From Acetobacter aceti NBRC 14818 (GTDB taxonomy: Bacteria > Pseudomonadota > Alphaproteobacteria > Acetobacterales > Acetobacteraceae): a stretch of 64,000 bases of DNA. The notes beneath the pieces are model-generated. The model saw only the letters and a program-made list of their open reading frames with translations, was not told the origin of the DNA and made no database searches. Shown piece after piece: positions 18,140 to 27,968 of this stretch (its first letter is position 1; the number at the start of each line of letters is the position of its first letter). The position numbers were made by a program, and so were the translations under genes. Where the stretch lies: NCBI RefSeq assembly GCF_000193495.2, contig NZ_AP023410.1, positions 1,054,001 through 1,118,000 on the forward strand, in the 5' to 3' direction.

Positions 18140-19288
18140 CTACCCTTCCGGAAGAGCCACTCCCCGCTCACGCGACCAGTTCCGCCAGAGCAGATGCAGC
18201 GTCGCCATCGCCGCCGGGCCGAGAAACAGACCGAGCAGGCCCCATGTCTCGGCACCACCGACAATCCCCAGCAGCACCCACAGGAACGGCAGCTGCGTAC
18301 TGCCGCCAATGAGGCCCGGACGGACAAAATGATCCGCCGTGAAAATCACTACCGCGCCAATGGCGAAGACCGCCACAGCCGACATCGTGCCGCCATCGAC
18401 CAGCAGGAGGGTCGCGGCCAGTCCGACCGGGATCATGGCGCAGAAGGGGATCATTGCTGCAATGGCCGTCGCTCCACCAAGCAGAACCGGATGAGGAACC
18501 CCTGTCAGAAAATAGATCACGCCCATGATGATCCCCTCGCCCACGCCAACGAGAACCAGTCCTGCGACGGTGCCATGAATGGACGCAATGATCTGGTGTC
18601 CGATCAGCTCACCCCGTCGGCCGAAAGCCCGACGGGAAGCTACCGTGCACTCGCGCATGATTGTGTCCCCGTCCTTGTAGAGAAAGAACAGGGTCAGGAT
18701 GGAGAAGAAGAACAGCGTGCCGCGATGAACGACCTGCGACCCGACGGTCTTTGTCATGGCCAGACCGCGCGCGTCGAAGGAACTGAAGAACTCCGCCGCC
18801 GCACTCGGGTCGGACAGATGGCTGTTCCACCATTTGACGACGGCGTTGGCGCCGAAAGGCAGCCTGCTCACCCAGACAGGAACCGGCACCCCGGCATTAC
18901 GGGCATGCTTCATCAGCCCGAGTACATTCTGTGCTTCGTTGGCGGCCTCAAGCCCGACAAACAACATGGGAATCAGAAAAAGGAGCGCCATACCCGCTGT
19001 GCAGAGTGCCGGCAGAAGGGCTCCCTGCGCCAGACGAGGCCAACGGGCCTGGATCTTGCGATAGAGCGGCCAGGTCGCCACAGCAAAGACCACGCCCCAG
19101 GCCAGCGCGCTCAGAAAGCCATGAATTGTGTAGGTTGTGATCGCGACAATGGCGAGAGCCAGAATTTCCCGCGCCTTCCATTGGGCGCGCCGGGCTGCCT
19201 GCCGCTGCTCAAGGGTGATATCTTCGACCGGACAGGGCGGGAGGTGAACATGGTCGTCATCATGCGGCGGCAGACCGGATTGTGACAT
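18140..19288 (-). CDS. AI-2E family transporter (PerM/TqsA-like permease)
   Basis: An integral membrane protein of 382 residues. Hydrophobic helices occur at about 45-95 and 105-135, with a larger soluble insert (about 140-210) and a C-terminal helix bundle including GVGEGIIMGVIYFLTGVPHPVLLGGATAIAAMIPF, the characteristic AI-2E block. Family members export diverse solutes or exchange ions; autoinducer export should not be assumed. The N-terminus is histidine/aspartate-rich (PPHDDDHVHLPP), possibly metal-binding. GGAAG precedes the start by about eight bases. Confidence 0.87.
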   Translation of the reverse strand: MSQSGLPPHDDDHVHLPPCPVEDITLEQRQAARRAQWKAREILALAIVAITTYTIHGFLSALAWGVVFAVATWPLYRKIQARWPRLAQGALLPALCTAGMALLFLIPMLFVGLEAANEAQNVLGLMKHARNAGVPVPVWVSRLPFGANAVVKWWNSHLSDPSAAAEFFSSFDARGLAMTKTVGSQVVHRGTLFFFSILTLFFLYKDGDTIMRECTVASRRAFGRRGELIGHQIIASIHGTVAGLVLVGVGEGIIMGVIYFLTGVPHPVLLGGATAIAAMIPFCAMIPVGLAATLLLVDGGTMSAVAVFAIGAVVIFTADHFVRPGLIGGSTQLPFLWVLLGIVGGAETWGLLGLFLGPAAMATLHLLWRNWSRERGVALPEG

Positions 19289-19379
19289 TCAGCTATCTTC
19301 CCTCAAGCATTGCTCCCCGGACAGGCCTTGGCGAAATCTGTGGACCAGATAAACGGCATGCCACGCGAGGCTGCTCCTG

Positions 19380-21476
19380 TCACGCTTCCGGCTGTCGGCT
19401 GCGTGCTTCCGCCCAGATGGCGAACGCATGAATCAGCGCCGCTTCATCAAGCGCCTTGAAGCGTCCTGACGCGCCGCCATGACCGGCTTCCATGTTGATC
19501 CGCAGCAGAAGCGGATTGTCCGACACAGAATACTCACGCAGTTTCGCGATCCATTTGGCAGGCTCCCAGTAGGTCACCCGCGGGTCGGTCAGGCCGCCGA
19601 TCGCGAACACTGCCGGATAGGGCTTTGCAGCGATCTGGTCATAGGGTGAATAACCGGCAATCCGGTCATAGGCCTTTTCATTGACCAGCGGATTGCCCCA
19701 TTCCGGCCACTCAGGCGGCGTCAGAGGCAGACTGTCGTCCGACATGGTGTTCAGCACATCCACGAACGGCACGACGGCCACCACACCTGCGAACAGTTCC
19801 GGGCGCATGTTGGTGATCGCCCCCATGAGCATGCCGCCTGCCGATCGGCCATCCGCAACAATCCGTCCGGCATCCGTCCAGCCCTGTTCGATCAGATGAT
19901 CAGCACAGGCGATGAAGTCCGTGAAGGTGTTCGTCTTGTGCTCCCCTCGCCCGCCAAGGAACCAGTTCCAGCCCTTTTCCGAACCGCCCCGGATATGCGC
20001 GATGGCATAGACCCAGCCGCGATCGACCAGGCTCAGGTTGCGGGTCGAAAAGGTTGGATCGATGGAGATTCCATAGGAACCATACCCGTAAAGCAGCATC
20101 GGCGCGGGCTGACCTTCCGGTGTATCCCGGTGCCAGAGCAGCGTAATGGGGACGAGTTCGCCGTCCGGCGCCTTGGCCATCAGCCGCTTCGTCCGATAAT
20201 TCTCCGGGTCATGTCCTGACGGCACGTCCTGCATCTTCAGCAGATGCCGCGTGCGATCCTGCATGTCGTAGGAGAACCACTGCCGCGGCGTGGTTGGCGA
20301 CTGGTAGGAATAGCGGAGTTCCGTCGTCTCGAACTCGTAGGATCCGTCGAGCGAAAGCGTGTAAGCGTCTTCGTCTGTCGCAATCTGGTGCCGCACGCCA
20401 GCCTTGTCTTCAATGGCGATGATGATGTTTGCATTCACCCGCTCGGTCCACACTAGATGGTCGGCAAAACAGATTGCCCCCGTGATGTAGTGCCCAGCGC
20501 GATGCGGCACATGCTCACACCACGCAGAGCGGTCACCCACAGCTTCATCGGCGACCGTCATCAGCTTGAAATCTGTGGCCCCATCAGCATTTGTGCGGAT
20601 AACGAACCTGTCTCCACCATGAGACAGCTCATACATCAGCCCCTTTTCACGCGGGGCGACGCACACGGGAGCAGCTTCAGGAGCAGCGCCGGGGATGATC
20701 CAGTTTTCGGACGTATCGTGATCGTTGGAGCTGATGACAATCCATTTGCCGGAACGCGCTGCGCTCACTCCAACAAAAAAGCCTGAGTCCGGCTCATCAT
20801 ACACCAGCACATCATCGCTTGCGGTCAGGGCACGGCGATAAATCTTCACGGGACGACCGTTATCGTCCCGGCAGGTCCAGAAGATGTACTTTGAATCCGG
20901 AGAAAAGGTGAACTCGCCTGAACAGTTCTCAATCTCGACAGGCAGTATCTCGCCCGTGGTCAGGTCACGCACGCGGATGGTGTAAATTTCGGAACCCTGC
21001 GTGTCTTCCGCCCATGCAAACAGGCGATGGTCGGGACTGTGAGTCGCGCCCCGCGCTGCGTAATAGGGCTGTCCCTTCGCTCGCACGTCCGCGTCGAGCA
21101 GCACTTCTTCCGTTTCTGGATGCCCTTCCGCATGACGCACGTAACGGGGATACTGCGATCCCGACTCATAGCGGACGCCATAGCGCCATGTGCCGTGCGG
21201 GAGTGGTGGAAAAGTGTCGTCTTCCTTCAAACGTCCCTTCATCTCCGCGACGATTTCGCTCTGCAACGCCTTCGTCGGGGCCAGCACGGCATCAGAGTAA
21301 GCGTTTTCCTTGCGCAGATGATCGGCAATGTCCGATCGCAGCAGGGCCGGATCACGCAGAACTTCCTGCCAGTTATCGTCCTTCATCCACGCATAGTCAT
21401 CCACACGGGTACGTCCGAGCTGCTCGATGCGGCAGGGCTTCTTGTGGGCAACGGGCGGTGCGGGGATTTGCGACAT
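19380..21476 (-). CDS. ptrB: Oligopeptidase B (S9 family serine peptidase)
   Basis: A prolyl-oligopeptidase-fold enzyme that cuts short peptides after Arg or Lys. It has 698 residues: an N-terminal seven-bladed propeller (about 75-420) and a C-terminal alpha/beta hydrolase. The nucleophile lies in ADGRSAGG, followed by the conserved SLPLTPPEWPEWGNP, and the catalytic His is in EAGHGGASGRF. No signal peptide is seen, so it is cytoplasmic. A 9-bp hairpin (21481-21510) covers its ribosome binding site. Confidence 0.93.
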   Translation of the reverse strand: MSQIPAPPVAHKKPCRIEQLGRTRVDDYAWMKDDNWQEVLRDPALLRSDIADHLRKENAYSDAVLAPTKALQSEIVAEMKGRLKEDDTFPPLPHGTWRYGVRYESGSQYPRYVRHAEGHPETEEVLLDADVRAKGQPYYAARGATHSPDHRLFAWAEDTQGSEIYTIRVRDLTTGEILPVEIENCSGEFTFSPDSKYIFWTCRDDNGRPVKIYRRALTASDDVLVYDEPDSGFFVGVSAARSGKWIVISSNDHDTSENWIIPGAAPEAAPVCVAPREKGLMYELSHGGDRFVIRTNADGATDFKLMTVADEAVGDRSAWCEHVPHRAGHYITGAICFADHLVWTERVNANIIIAIEDKAGVRHQIATDEDAYTLSLDGSYEFETTELRYSYQSPTTPRQWFSYDMQDRTRHLLKMQDVPSGHDPENYRTKRLMAKAPDGELVPITLLWHRDTPEGQPAPMLLYGYGSYGISIDPTFSTRNLSLVDRGWVYAIAHIRGGSEKGWNWFLGGRGEHKTNTFTDFIACADHLIEQGWTDAGRIVADGRSAGGMLMGAITNMRPELFAGVVAVVPFVDVLNTMSDDSLPLTPPEWPEWGNPLVNEKAYDRIAGYSPYDQIAAKPYPAVFAIGGLTDPRVTYWEPAKWIAKLREYSVSDNPLLLRINMEAGHGGASGRFKALDEAALIHAFAIWAEARSRQPEA

Positions 21477-21480
21477 ATAA

Positions 21481-21510
21481 ATGGCCTTCCAGTGACGACT
21501 AGAAGGCCAT
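21481..21510 (-). promoter_or_regulatory. Hairpin sequestering the ptrB ribosome binding site
   Basis: On the minus strand ATGGCCTTC (21510-21502) pairs perfectly with GAAGGCCAT (21489-21481) across a 12-base loop. The 3' arm contains the AAGG that lies eight bases before the ptrB ATG. It could damp translation of ptrB or act as a read-through attenuator for the gene upstream. Confidence 0.45.
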
Positions 21511-21595
21511 TCTTACACAGGATGGCTCAACGAACACCCTGTCGGGTGAAAGGGTTCAGCCATGCAATCGTTGAAAAGCTGTAAAAAACGCCCAA

Positions 21596-21928
21596 TCAGG
21601 TGTCTTTCAGAGCCTTTTCTTCCTCTTCACGCGTTCCGAACGGCACTTCCTGCCTGTCGTCCTGCTCGTCCATGCTGCCTCCGAGATTACCCAGATTTTC
21701 CTGAATCTTGGCGTCTTCAATCGGCTCGCCATTCGGGGCCAGCGGCACAGCAGACTCGACCGGGATTTCCCCGGCGTCAGGATTGATCTCCATCCCGATC
21801 AGATCTGTTGCGGCTTCCATATAGCCTTCCGGACCACAGGTCGGCTTGCCGTCGGCAATCCACATTTCCTTGGCTTTGGCCTTGATCTTGGCGTCGCGCT
21901 GCGGCGAGTCTTCCAGTGGGTTTTCCAT
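21596..21928 (-). CDS. Small acidic protein, DUF2934-like
   Basis: A hydrophilic protein of about 110 residues. The N-terminal part (RDAKIKAKAKEMWIADGKPTCGPEGYMEAATDL) resembles the short DUF2934 helix that begins with basic residues and contains a W-x(2)-DG/EG-P pattern. The rest is acidic and lacks an obvious fold. Function is unknown. The start at 21928 is preferred because GAGGAG lies eight bases before it; an ATG at 21937 is too close to the same site. Confidence 0.7.
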   Translation of the reverse strand: MENPLEDSPQRDAKIKAKAKEMWIADGKPTCGPEGYMEAATDLIGMEINPDAGEIPVESAVPLAPNGEPIEDAKIQENLGNLGGSMDEQDDRQEVPFGTREEEEKALKDT

Positions 21929-22070
21929 ATCATGCACTCCTCAAATGACCGTCACTGTGCGGAGACGAACTCCGCTTGCCCATCAGAACGACCTGAGCGG
22001 GAGGCAGTTTCGGTCCTGCCTGTCATGTTAGGCCAGCCATCACCGGAACACACCCCCTTCAGAAAGCACC

Positions 22071-23117
22071 TCAGGGAGCCGGATTGTTATGGATCTGATG
22101 AATGGCGTTGATCCGGCTTTCCAGCTCCGGCGTGATCTCAACATCCACTGATCCGAGAATGGTCTGCAACTGGGCGATACTGGTCGCCCCGATGATGTTG
22201 GAGGTGACAAAGGACCTTGACGTCACGAACGCGACTGCCAGCTGCACCGGATCGATTCCAAACTCTCTTGCCAAAGCGATATAGGCCCGGATGGCGTCAT
22301 CCACGCCCGGCTTTTCATAGCGCTGACCCCGGTTGAACAGGGTGGTGCGTGCGCCAGCAGGCCGCGCGCCGTCCAGATATTTTCCTGTCAGATAGCCCTG
22401 TGCCAGAGGTGAATAGGCCAGCAGCCCGACCTGCTCACGCAGCGCGAACTCCGCCAGACCCAATTCGAATGTCCGGTTGATCAGATTGTAGGCGTTCTGG
22501 ATCGACACGACCCGTGGCGCGCCCTGACGGGACGCTTCCAGACACTTGGCGACACCCCAGGGTGTTTCATTGGACAGACCGACATGCCGGATCTTCCCTT
22601 CCGTCACGAGATCGCCCAGCACACCAAGCGTTTCCTCAAGAGCCACTTCATCATCGACAGGCGGTTTTTCAAATGTCGTGCCACCTGCGCCAAACAGATT
22701 GACCCGACGGTCCGGCCAGTGAAGCTGGTAGAGATCGACATAATCCGTGCCGAGCCGCTTGAGCGATCCTTCCAGCGCATACCGGATCTGGCGTGGTGTC
22801 AGACGGGTTTCTTCGCCACCCGGGCGGAACCATTCCATCGGGCTACGACCGACAACCTTGGTCGCAAGGATGATCTGATCACGACGTCCGCTCTTCGCCA
22901 GCCAGCTGCCGACGATCCGTTCCGTGGCGCCAAACGTCTCGGCTCTGGGCGGAATGGAATAGAGTTCGGCCGTATCGATGAAGTTGATGCCATTTTCGAT
23001 CGCAAGATCGAGTTGGGCATGGCCTTCCACTTCCGTGTTCTGCTGACCGAACGTCATCGTACCAAGACAGATTTCACTGACGAGGATGCCGGTGCGCCCG
23101 AGTTCACGTTGTTTCAT
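22071..23117 (-). CDS. Aldo/keto reductase (Tas-like)
   Basis: An NADPH-dependent aldo/keto reductase of 348 residues with a TIM-barrel fold. Visible features are MKQRELGRTGILVSEICLGTMTFG, the catalytic FIDTAELYSIPP (Asp, Tyr) and TKVVG (Lys), DLYQLHWPDR (catalytic His), and the C-terminal cofactor segment SFVTSNIIGATS. The insert after the PxRxxT loop and the WFRPGG stretch place it with E. coli Tas/YghZ-type enzymes. The substrate is probably a small aldehyde or ketone. It appears monocistronic. Confidence 0.92.
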   Translation of the reverse strand: MKQRELGRTGILVSEICLGTMTFGQQNTEVEGHAQLDLAIENGINFIDTAELYSIPPRAETFGATERIVGSWLAKSGRRDQIILATKVVGRSPMEWFRPGGEETRLTPRQIRYALEGSLKRLGTDYVDLYQLHWPDRRVNLFGAGGTTFEKPPVDDEVALEETLGVLGDLVTEGKIRHVGLSNETPWGVAKCLEASRQGAPRVVSIQNAYNLINRTFELGLAEFALREQVGLLAYSPLAQGYLTGKYLDGARPAGARTTLFNRGQRYEKPGVDDAIRAYIALAREFGIDPVQLAVAFVTSRSFVTSNIIGATSIAQLQTILGSVDVEITPELESRINAIHQIHNNPAP

Positions 23118-23434
23118 ACTGTCTGTCTCCTGTCCGGATGAGTCTCGAGCTGGAGATAAGCAGCCCTTTACGGATTATCGCAAGGGAGACGAATGATTTT
23201 CGCCCTCAAATTATTGGATGACGTTAATTGAAAGGATTTCAACTGATGATACAGGAATCAGAAGGCACAGCATTTATTTGAATGCGATATTAAAACCACA
23301 TTTCCGAACTCTGCGTTGCAGGTTCAGTCAGTTTTCCTGTTCCTGAAAAAATCATCGCCAGCGAGGCCGAGCCTTATTTCGCATTATTATGGATACGACT
23401 TCCTCTTTTACAAGAACCAGCTTTTGGAACCAAC
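23118..23434. other. Intergenic region, nothing recognised
   Basis: An AT-rich stretch of 317 bases upstream of the aldo/keto reductase (read leftward) and downstream of trhO. It presumably holds the reductase promoter. No gene, RNA or strong hairpin was seen. Confidence 0.5.
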
Positions 23435-24394
23435 TTACTCCACCGGCCCCAGATGATGCGTGCCACGTCGTGCAGCCAGACGGGTCTGCTGCTCGCGATC
23501 CGCATAACGGCGGCGCTGCGCTTCAGTCCGTTCATCATGGCAGGCAGGGCAGCTTACTCCCTCCTCATAGAGTGGTGACGCCTTGTCCTCATCACTGACC
23601 GGACGACGGCAGGCGTGGCAGACGGAGTATTTTCCCTGCTCAAGGCCGTGTTTCACCGTCACGCGCTGGTCAAAAACGAAGCACTCCCCTTCCCAGAGAC
23701 TCTTATCTTCCGGGATGGTTTCAAGATATTTCAGAATGCCGCCCTTGAGATGGAAAACATCTTCCACACCCTCCGCCTTGGCAAAAGCCGTAGACTTCTC
23801 GCAGCGGATACCGCCGGTGCAGAACATGGCCACCTTCGGCTTGCGTCCCTGCGCCGCAAGTTCGTCGCGTTTTGCACGGAACCAGTCCGGAAACTCACGG
23901 AATGTCGCAATCTGCGGGTCTATCGCGCCATGGAATGTTCCAACCGCCACCTCATAATCATTGCGGGTATCAATGAGGATCGTATCCGGGTCTGAAATAA
24001 GGTCGTTCCACTCAGCCGGATCGACATAGGTCCCAACAATGGCGCGAGGATCGACACCCGGCACGCCCATGGTGACGATTTCTTTCTTGACGCGCACTTT
24101 CATCCGCAGAAACGGCAGTTCCGCAGCGCGGGATTCCTTGATTTCCAAGTCGGCGCAACCCGGTAAGGCGCGAATATGCTCCAGCACCTTGTCCATGGCC
24201 TCGTCACTACCGGCGATCGTACCATTGATGCCTTCATGGGCGAGAAGCAGGATGCCCTTTATGCCCAGAGAACAGCACAGTTTCGCCAGAGAGCCGCGGA
24301 TGGCCTCACAATCCTCGAACGGCGTGAAACGATAAAGCGCGACAACCCGGACAGGCAGAGTGGAGTCAGACAGATTATGATCAGACATGAGCAT
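23435..24394 (-). CDS. trhO: tRNA U34 hydroxylase TrhO (YceA-type rhodanese)
   Basis: Oxygen-dependent hydroxylation of wobble uridine to ho5U in tRNA. It has 319 residues: an N-terminal acylphosphatase-like domain (about 15-105), then a rhodanese domain with catalytic Cys in [13 protein letters not shown], preceded by [13 protein letters not shown]. The C-terminal extension has a CxxC...CxxC zinc-like pattern (CHACRRP, then CPACHDER). It overlaps the upstream ABC ATPase gene by 14 bases in a different frame, so the two are co-transcribed. ATG 24388 is an alternative start. Confidence 0.93.
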   Translation of the reverse strand: MLMSDHNLSDSTLPVRVVALYRFTPFEDCEAIRGSLAKLCCSLGIKGILLLAHEGINGTIAGSDEAMDKVLEHIRALPGCADLEIKESRAAELPFLRMKVRVKKEIVTMGVPGVDPRAIVGTYVDPAEWNDLISDPDTILIDTRNDYEVAVGTFHGAIDPQIATFREFPDWFRAKRDELAAQGRKPKVAMFCTGGIRCEKSTAFAKAEGVEDVFHLKGGILKYLETIPEDKSLWEGECFVFDQRVTVKHGLEQGKYSVCHACRRPVSDEDKASPLYEEGVSCPACHDERTEAQRRRYADREQQTRLAARRGTHHLGPVE

Positions 24395-25232
24395 TCATCG
24401 CTTCCGCATAAGCCTTCAGCACGTCAGAGGCCGGGCCATCCATTTTCACACGCCCGCCTTCAAGCCAGATAATCCGCGAGCACCATTCTTCAAGCACAGG
24501 AAGGGAATGGGAGGTGATGACCAGAATCTCCGCTCCGTCCACGACATTGGCAAGACGGGCGCGCGCCTTGTCCTGAAAGCGGGCGTCGCCTGCCATGAAC
24601 CATTCATCCATCAGCAGGATCTGCGGCGCAATCGCCGTCGCCAGTCCAAAGCCGAGACGGATAGCCATGCCCGATGAATAGAGTCTCAGTGGCAGATCCA
24701 TGAATTCGCCAAGTTCGGCGAACGCTTCCACATCCTGTTCAAGCTGTTTGAGTTGCGCGGATCGGAGCGCCTTGTGCTGTGCGAGCAGATAGATGTTCTC
24801 ACGCCCTGTCAGTGCCGGATTCATGCCGGAATTGGTGTCGATCAGCGTCTCGACCGAACCGCGCACTGTCACCATGCCGGGCTGTGCGAGATAGATCCCA
24901 CCCAACACCCGTAGGAGCGTGGACTTCCCTGCCCCGTTATGACCGACCAGACCGACACGCTCTCCGCTACGGATCGTCAGCGACAGATCGCTGATGGCCC
25001 GCACTTCAAGCACGCCGGGCGCATTATCGCTCATGCGGACTTCGCCACCCGTGCGGGAGCCCCGGCTTAACTGAAGGGGACGTTTGACCTTGCCGAACAG
25101 ACTTTTCTTGAGTGAACGCGCTCCGCCGTGAAAGATCGGGAAATCGAGAGTCAGGTGGTCCAGCCGGATGAACGCCTTCGGCTGTCCCGGTTTCCTGTCG
25201 GTCATGGCTGGAGCGGGGGCAAGGCCTGTCAC
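24381..25232 (-). CDS. ABC transporter ATP-binding protein, polysaccharide export type
   Basis: The ATPase subunit of a KpsT/Wzt/TagH-like exporter, 283 residues. It has Walker [10 protein letters not shown], signature YSSGM (reduced form typical of this group), Walker B ILLMDEW, and the H-loop TSHSL. The family trait [15 protein letters not shown] is present. An N-terminal extension of about 60 residues precedes the fold. There is no C-terminal O-antigen-binding domain, so it is more KpsT-like than long-form Wzt. The annotated start is GTG 25232; ATG 25205 is an alternative. It pairs with the permease directly upstream. Confidence 0.9.
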   Translation of the reverse strand: MTGLAPAPAMTDRKPGQPKAFIRLDHLTLDFPIFHGGARSLKKSLFGKVKRPLQLSRGSRTGGEVRMSDNAPGVLEVRAISDLSLTIRSGERVGLVGHNGAGKSTLLRVLGGIYLAQPGMVTVRGSVETLIDTNSGMNPALTGRENIYLLAQHKALRSAQLKQLEQDVEAFAELGEFMDLPLRLYSSGMAIRLGFGLATAIAPQILLMDEWFMAGDARFQDKARARLANVVDGAEILVITSHSLPVLEEWCSRIIWLEGGRVKMDGPASDVLKAYAEAMNAHV

Positions 25233-25236
25233 GTCG

Positions 25237-26286
25237 TCAGATCCAGAAGGCGAGTTGCGCCCGTGAGCGCGAAAACACGAAAAGACTACTGAGCCAGAGC
25301 AGAACGCTCAACCCGATTGCGACACTCCATACAGAGATGGAGGGCATCTCTCCCGTCAGAGGTTGCCTGACAATTTCAAGCAACGGATAGAACGGGTTGA
25401 AAATCAGCCACCATCCTTTTGCACCAAGCTGTTTGGCGCTCCAGATGATCGGCGTCACATAGAACGCGACCTGCACGATACTGGCGACAATGGGCGGAAT
25501 ATCCCGGTAACGGGCGGCGACCGAACCGAGCAGCAGGCAAAAGGCAAAAGCGTTCAGCGCCCAGATGAGCAGTCCCGGCACCGCAAACAGGGCGACCGGT
25601 CCGGGCAACAGCCCAAAGATCAGATAAACCCCTATCGGCACGACAATGTTGTAGCCAAACATCAAGCCATTGCGGACCAGAACGCGTAGGGCCTGAAGTG
25701 AGAACGGCAGACGCGTCGCCCGGATCGAACTCGCCGCATTGATAAAGCAGGAACAGGCGTCCTGCGTCACCCCTGCAATCCCGATCTGCCAGAGGATCAT
25801 GGAGATCGCGAGATAGGGCAGATAATCCTTCAGGACGATATGGAAGAGATTACTGTAAATCCCTCCCATCGAGCCGATCATCACCGCCGTGCCGAGTGTG
25901 AGCCAGAGCGGCCCCACCCGGGAGCCTCGGAACTGAAGTTTGATATCCAGCCAGCCGAGGGACACGGCCAGACGCCACAGGCGCAGGCCCTCTCCGATAT
26001 CCGCAAGAGCCAGCCTCAGACGGGAGTGGCTGACGGCCGGATCATCATCGGGACCACCCTGCTCCCAGTCATCGACATGCCTGTCGGCAGCCGCCTCACC
26101 TACCGACAAGGACGCATGCTCCATACTCTCCTGCGTGGAGGAGATGGGGAAATCCCCGATGATCGGTGTCGCAGCAGAAAGCTGGCCAGTCGAGGCAGTC
26201 ATGGTCCGACCGCGTAGCCCATCCGCCCCGTCGGCGGCAACTCCCGTGAGCCATCCGGCACCCGGAAGCAGGCTGCTCTCCGCCAT
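25237..26286 (-). CDS. ABC-2 type permease, polysaccharide export
   Basis: The membrane partner of the ATPase at 24381-25232, 349 residues. The first about 110 residues are polar and carry no membrane segment; six hydrophobic helices follow. The WLDIKLQFRGSRVGPLWLTLGTAV motif marks the start of the ABC2_membrane (KpsM/Wzm) domain. It probably moves lipid-linked or free polysaccharide across the inner membrane. No sugar biosynthesis genes flank the pair. AGG lies eight bases before the ATG. Confidence 0.87.
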   Translation of the reverse strand: MAESSLLPGAGWLTGVAADGADGLRGRTMTASTGQLSAATPIIGDFPISSTQESMEHASLSVGEAAADRHVDDWEQGGPDDDPAVSHSRLRLALADIGEGLRLWRLAVSLGWLDIKLQFRGSRVGPLWLTLGTAVMIGSMGGIYSNLFHIVLKDYLPYLAISMILWQIGIAGVTQDACSCFINAASSIRATRLPFSLQALRVLVRNGLMFGYNIVVPIGVYLIFGLLPGPVALFAVPGLLIWALNAFAFCLLLGSVAARYRDIPPIVASIVQVAFYVTPIIWSAKQLGAKGWWLIFNPFYPLLEIVRQPLTGEMPSISVWSVAIGLSVLLWLSSLFVFSRSRAQLAFWI

Positions 26287-26537
26287 TAATCGAACCTGTG
26301 AAAACGCGACTCCGTCTATGCCACGATAACGTCATAATTCAGAGCCAAAGGGGAGGTTCTCAGGATCAGGCTCGTATGCAAGGCGGATAAATCGCGTGCA
26401 TCCTGCCGCATTGAGGGTTATTCCTGCGCTTTGAAACACAGGGTGGAAAGGGGAGATACGCTTTGCGGACCGGGAACGAGAGACCGATGCACCATGCGCC
26501 CGGGTTTCCCCCGCGTCACGCCAGAACATCTGCTCCC

Positions 26538-27923
26538 ATGCACAGCACAAAGCGCAAGGTTCCCCACATAGTCCGCCAGCTTCAGGCTCCTGCCGTTCTC
26601 GGTCTGCTTGCCCTCCTGTCAGCATGCGCCGGTCAGGGACCGGAGTCTGACATGCAGATTCCCATCGCGCAGGAAGAAGCGCGCTACCGGGCCCATGCGA
26701 AATCCTATTACGCTCCTCCCGGCTCAAGCGATGATCCGTGGGGCCCCTACATCACGGAAGCCTCCCAGCGCTTCGACATCCCGGAAATCTGGATTCGCAG
26801 CGTCATCCAGCGCGAATCCGGCGGCCGACTGTTCCATAATGGCGAGCTGGTTACATCCGCTCCCGGCGCAATGGGCCTGATGCAGCTGATGCCGCCGACC
26901 TACGACGCCATGCGCAGCCAGTACAATCTCGGCGACGATCCGTATGATCCTCATGACAACGTGCTCGCGGGCACGGCCTATATCCGCCAGATGTATGACA
27001 TCTATGGATCGCCGGGCTTTCTGGCCGCCTATAACGCAGGCCCCGGTCGTCTTGAGGACTTCATTTCCCGTAATCGCACCCTGCCGCGCGAGACCCGTAA
27101 CTATGTCGCCGCCATCGGGCACGAGATCGCCGGGATTTATCCCAACAGCCGCTCGCAGGCTGATCTTCTCGTCGCCAGCCATACAACCGGTCAGAGCGCG
27201 GAATATGCCGCAGCAGCCCTGCCGACAGGAACAGCCGCGAGCATTCGTAATGCGTGGGCGCAGCGTACAGGCGGCAACGCGCGACCTGTAGAAGTTGCAG
27301 AAGCGCCAACGTCCTCCGCAGAGGACACGACGCCTGTCGTTTCGGCTCCGAGCTACACCAGCCAGATGGCCCCGGTTTCAAGCAATACCGAGTCTCCACA
27401 GGCTGTCAGCTCGGTCTGGGCGGCACGCATGAAAGCCAGCGGTGCAAGTGCAGAGCCTGCGGAACAACCGCAGGCGTCAGTTGAGCCGGTATCTGCTCAA
27501 CCCGTCGTCATCAATGATAACGCCATGCCTGCGGCACGCCCTGCCCGCACCGCCAACAGGTTCGCCCTGATCTCGTCAGCCTCCGCCGCGTCCGCCCCGC
27601 TGTCTTCCCGCATGACGACCAGCAATCGTGTTTCAACGACAGCAGAAAGTGCAAGCGTGGCCAGTTCTTCCCGGGCATGGGCCATTCAGGTAGGTGCGTT
27701 CAGCACACCCTCCCTCGCCCAGACTGCTGCCAGCCGCGCCCGCTCCAAGGCAAGCAATGACCTGTCTTCGGCCAGAACCCAGATCGCCAGTGTCCGTCTG
27801 GCCAAGGGTCAGATCTATCGCGCACGCCTGACCGGCCTTTCCCGCTCGGAAGCAACAGCCGCCTGTCATCGCCTCGATGTCGGCTCCTCCAACTGTGTGG
27901 TTGTCTCGCCTGAAGGCATCTGA
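26538..27923 (+). CDS. Lipoprotein lytic transglycosylase with SPOR domain
   Basis: Cleaves peptidoglycan glycan strands. Lipobox LLSAC is about 27-31 residues from the ATG at 26538. The SLT goose-lysozyme-like domain follows, with catalytic Glu in IQRESGGRLFHNG, then GAMGLMQLMPPT and AAYNAGPGR. A disordered Ala/Ser/Pro linker leads to a C-terminal SPOR domain (RAWAIQVGAFSTPSLAQTAA, ending VVVSPEGI) that binds denuded glycans at septa. Start choice is uncertain: TTG 26463 has a good ribosome binding site (GGGGAG) but would give an overlong signal region, and ATG 26487 is also in frame. Confidence 0.88.
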   Translation: MHSTKRKVPHIVRQLQAPAVLGLLALLSACAGQGPESDMQIPIAQEEARYRAHAKSYYAPPGSSDDPWGPYITEASQRFDIPEIWIRSVIQRESGGRLFHNGELVTSAPGAMGLMQLMPPTYDAMRSQYNLGDDPYDPHDNVLAGTAYIRQMYDIYGSPGFLAAYNAGPGRLEDFISRNRTLPRETRNYVAAIGHEIAGIYPNSRSQADLLVASHTTGQSAEYAAAALPTGTAASIRNAWAQRTGGNARPVEVAEAPTSSAEDTTPVVSAPSYTSQMAPVSSNTESPQAVSSVWAARMKASGASAEPAEQPQASVEPVSAQPVVINDNAMPAARPARTANRFALISSASAASAPLSSRMTTSNRVSTTAESASVASSSRAWAIQVGAFSTPSLAQTAASRARSKASNDLSSARTQIASVRLAKGQIYRARLTGLSRSEATAACHRLDVGSSNCVVVSPEGI

Positions 27924-27968
27924 CCAGACTTCGCTATCAGCTCTATTCACCGGCAAGGAACGATCATC

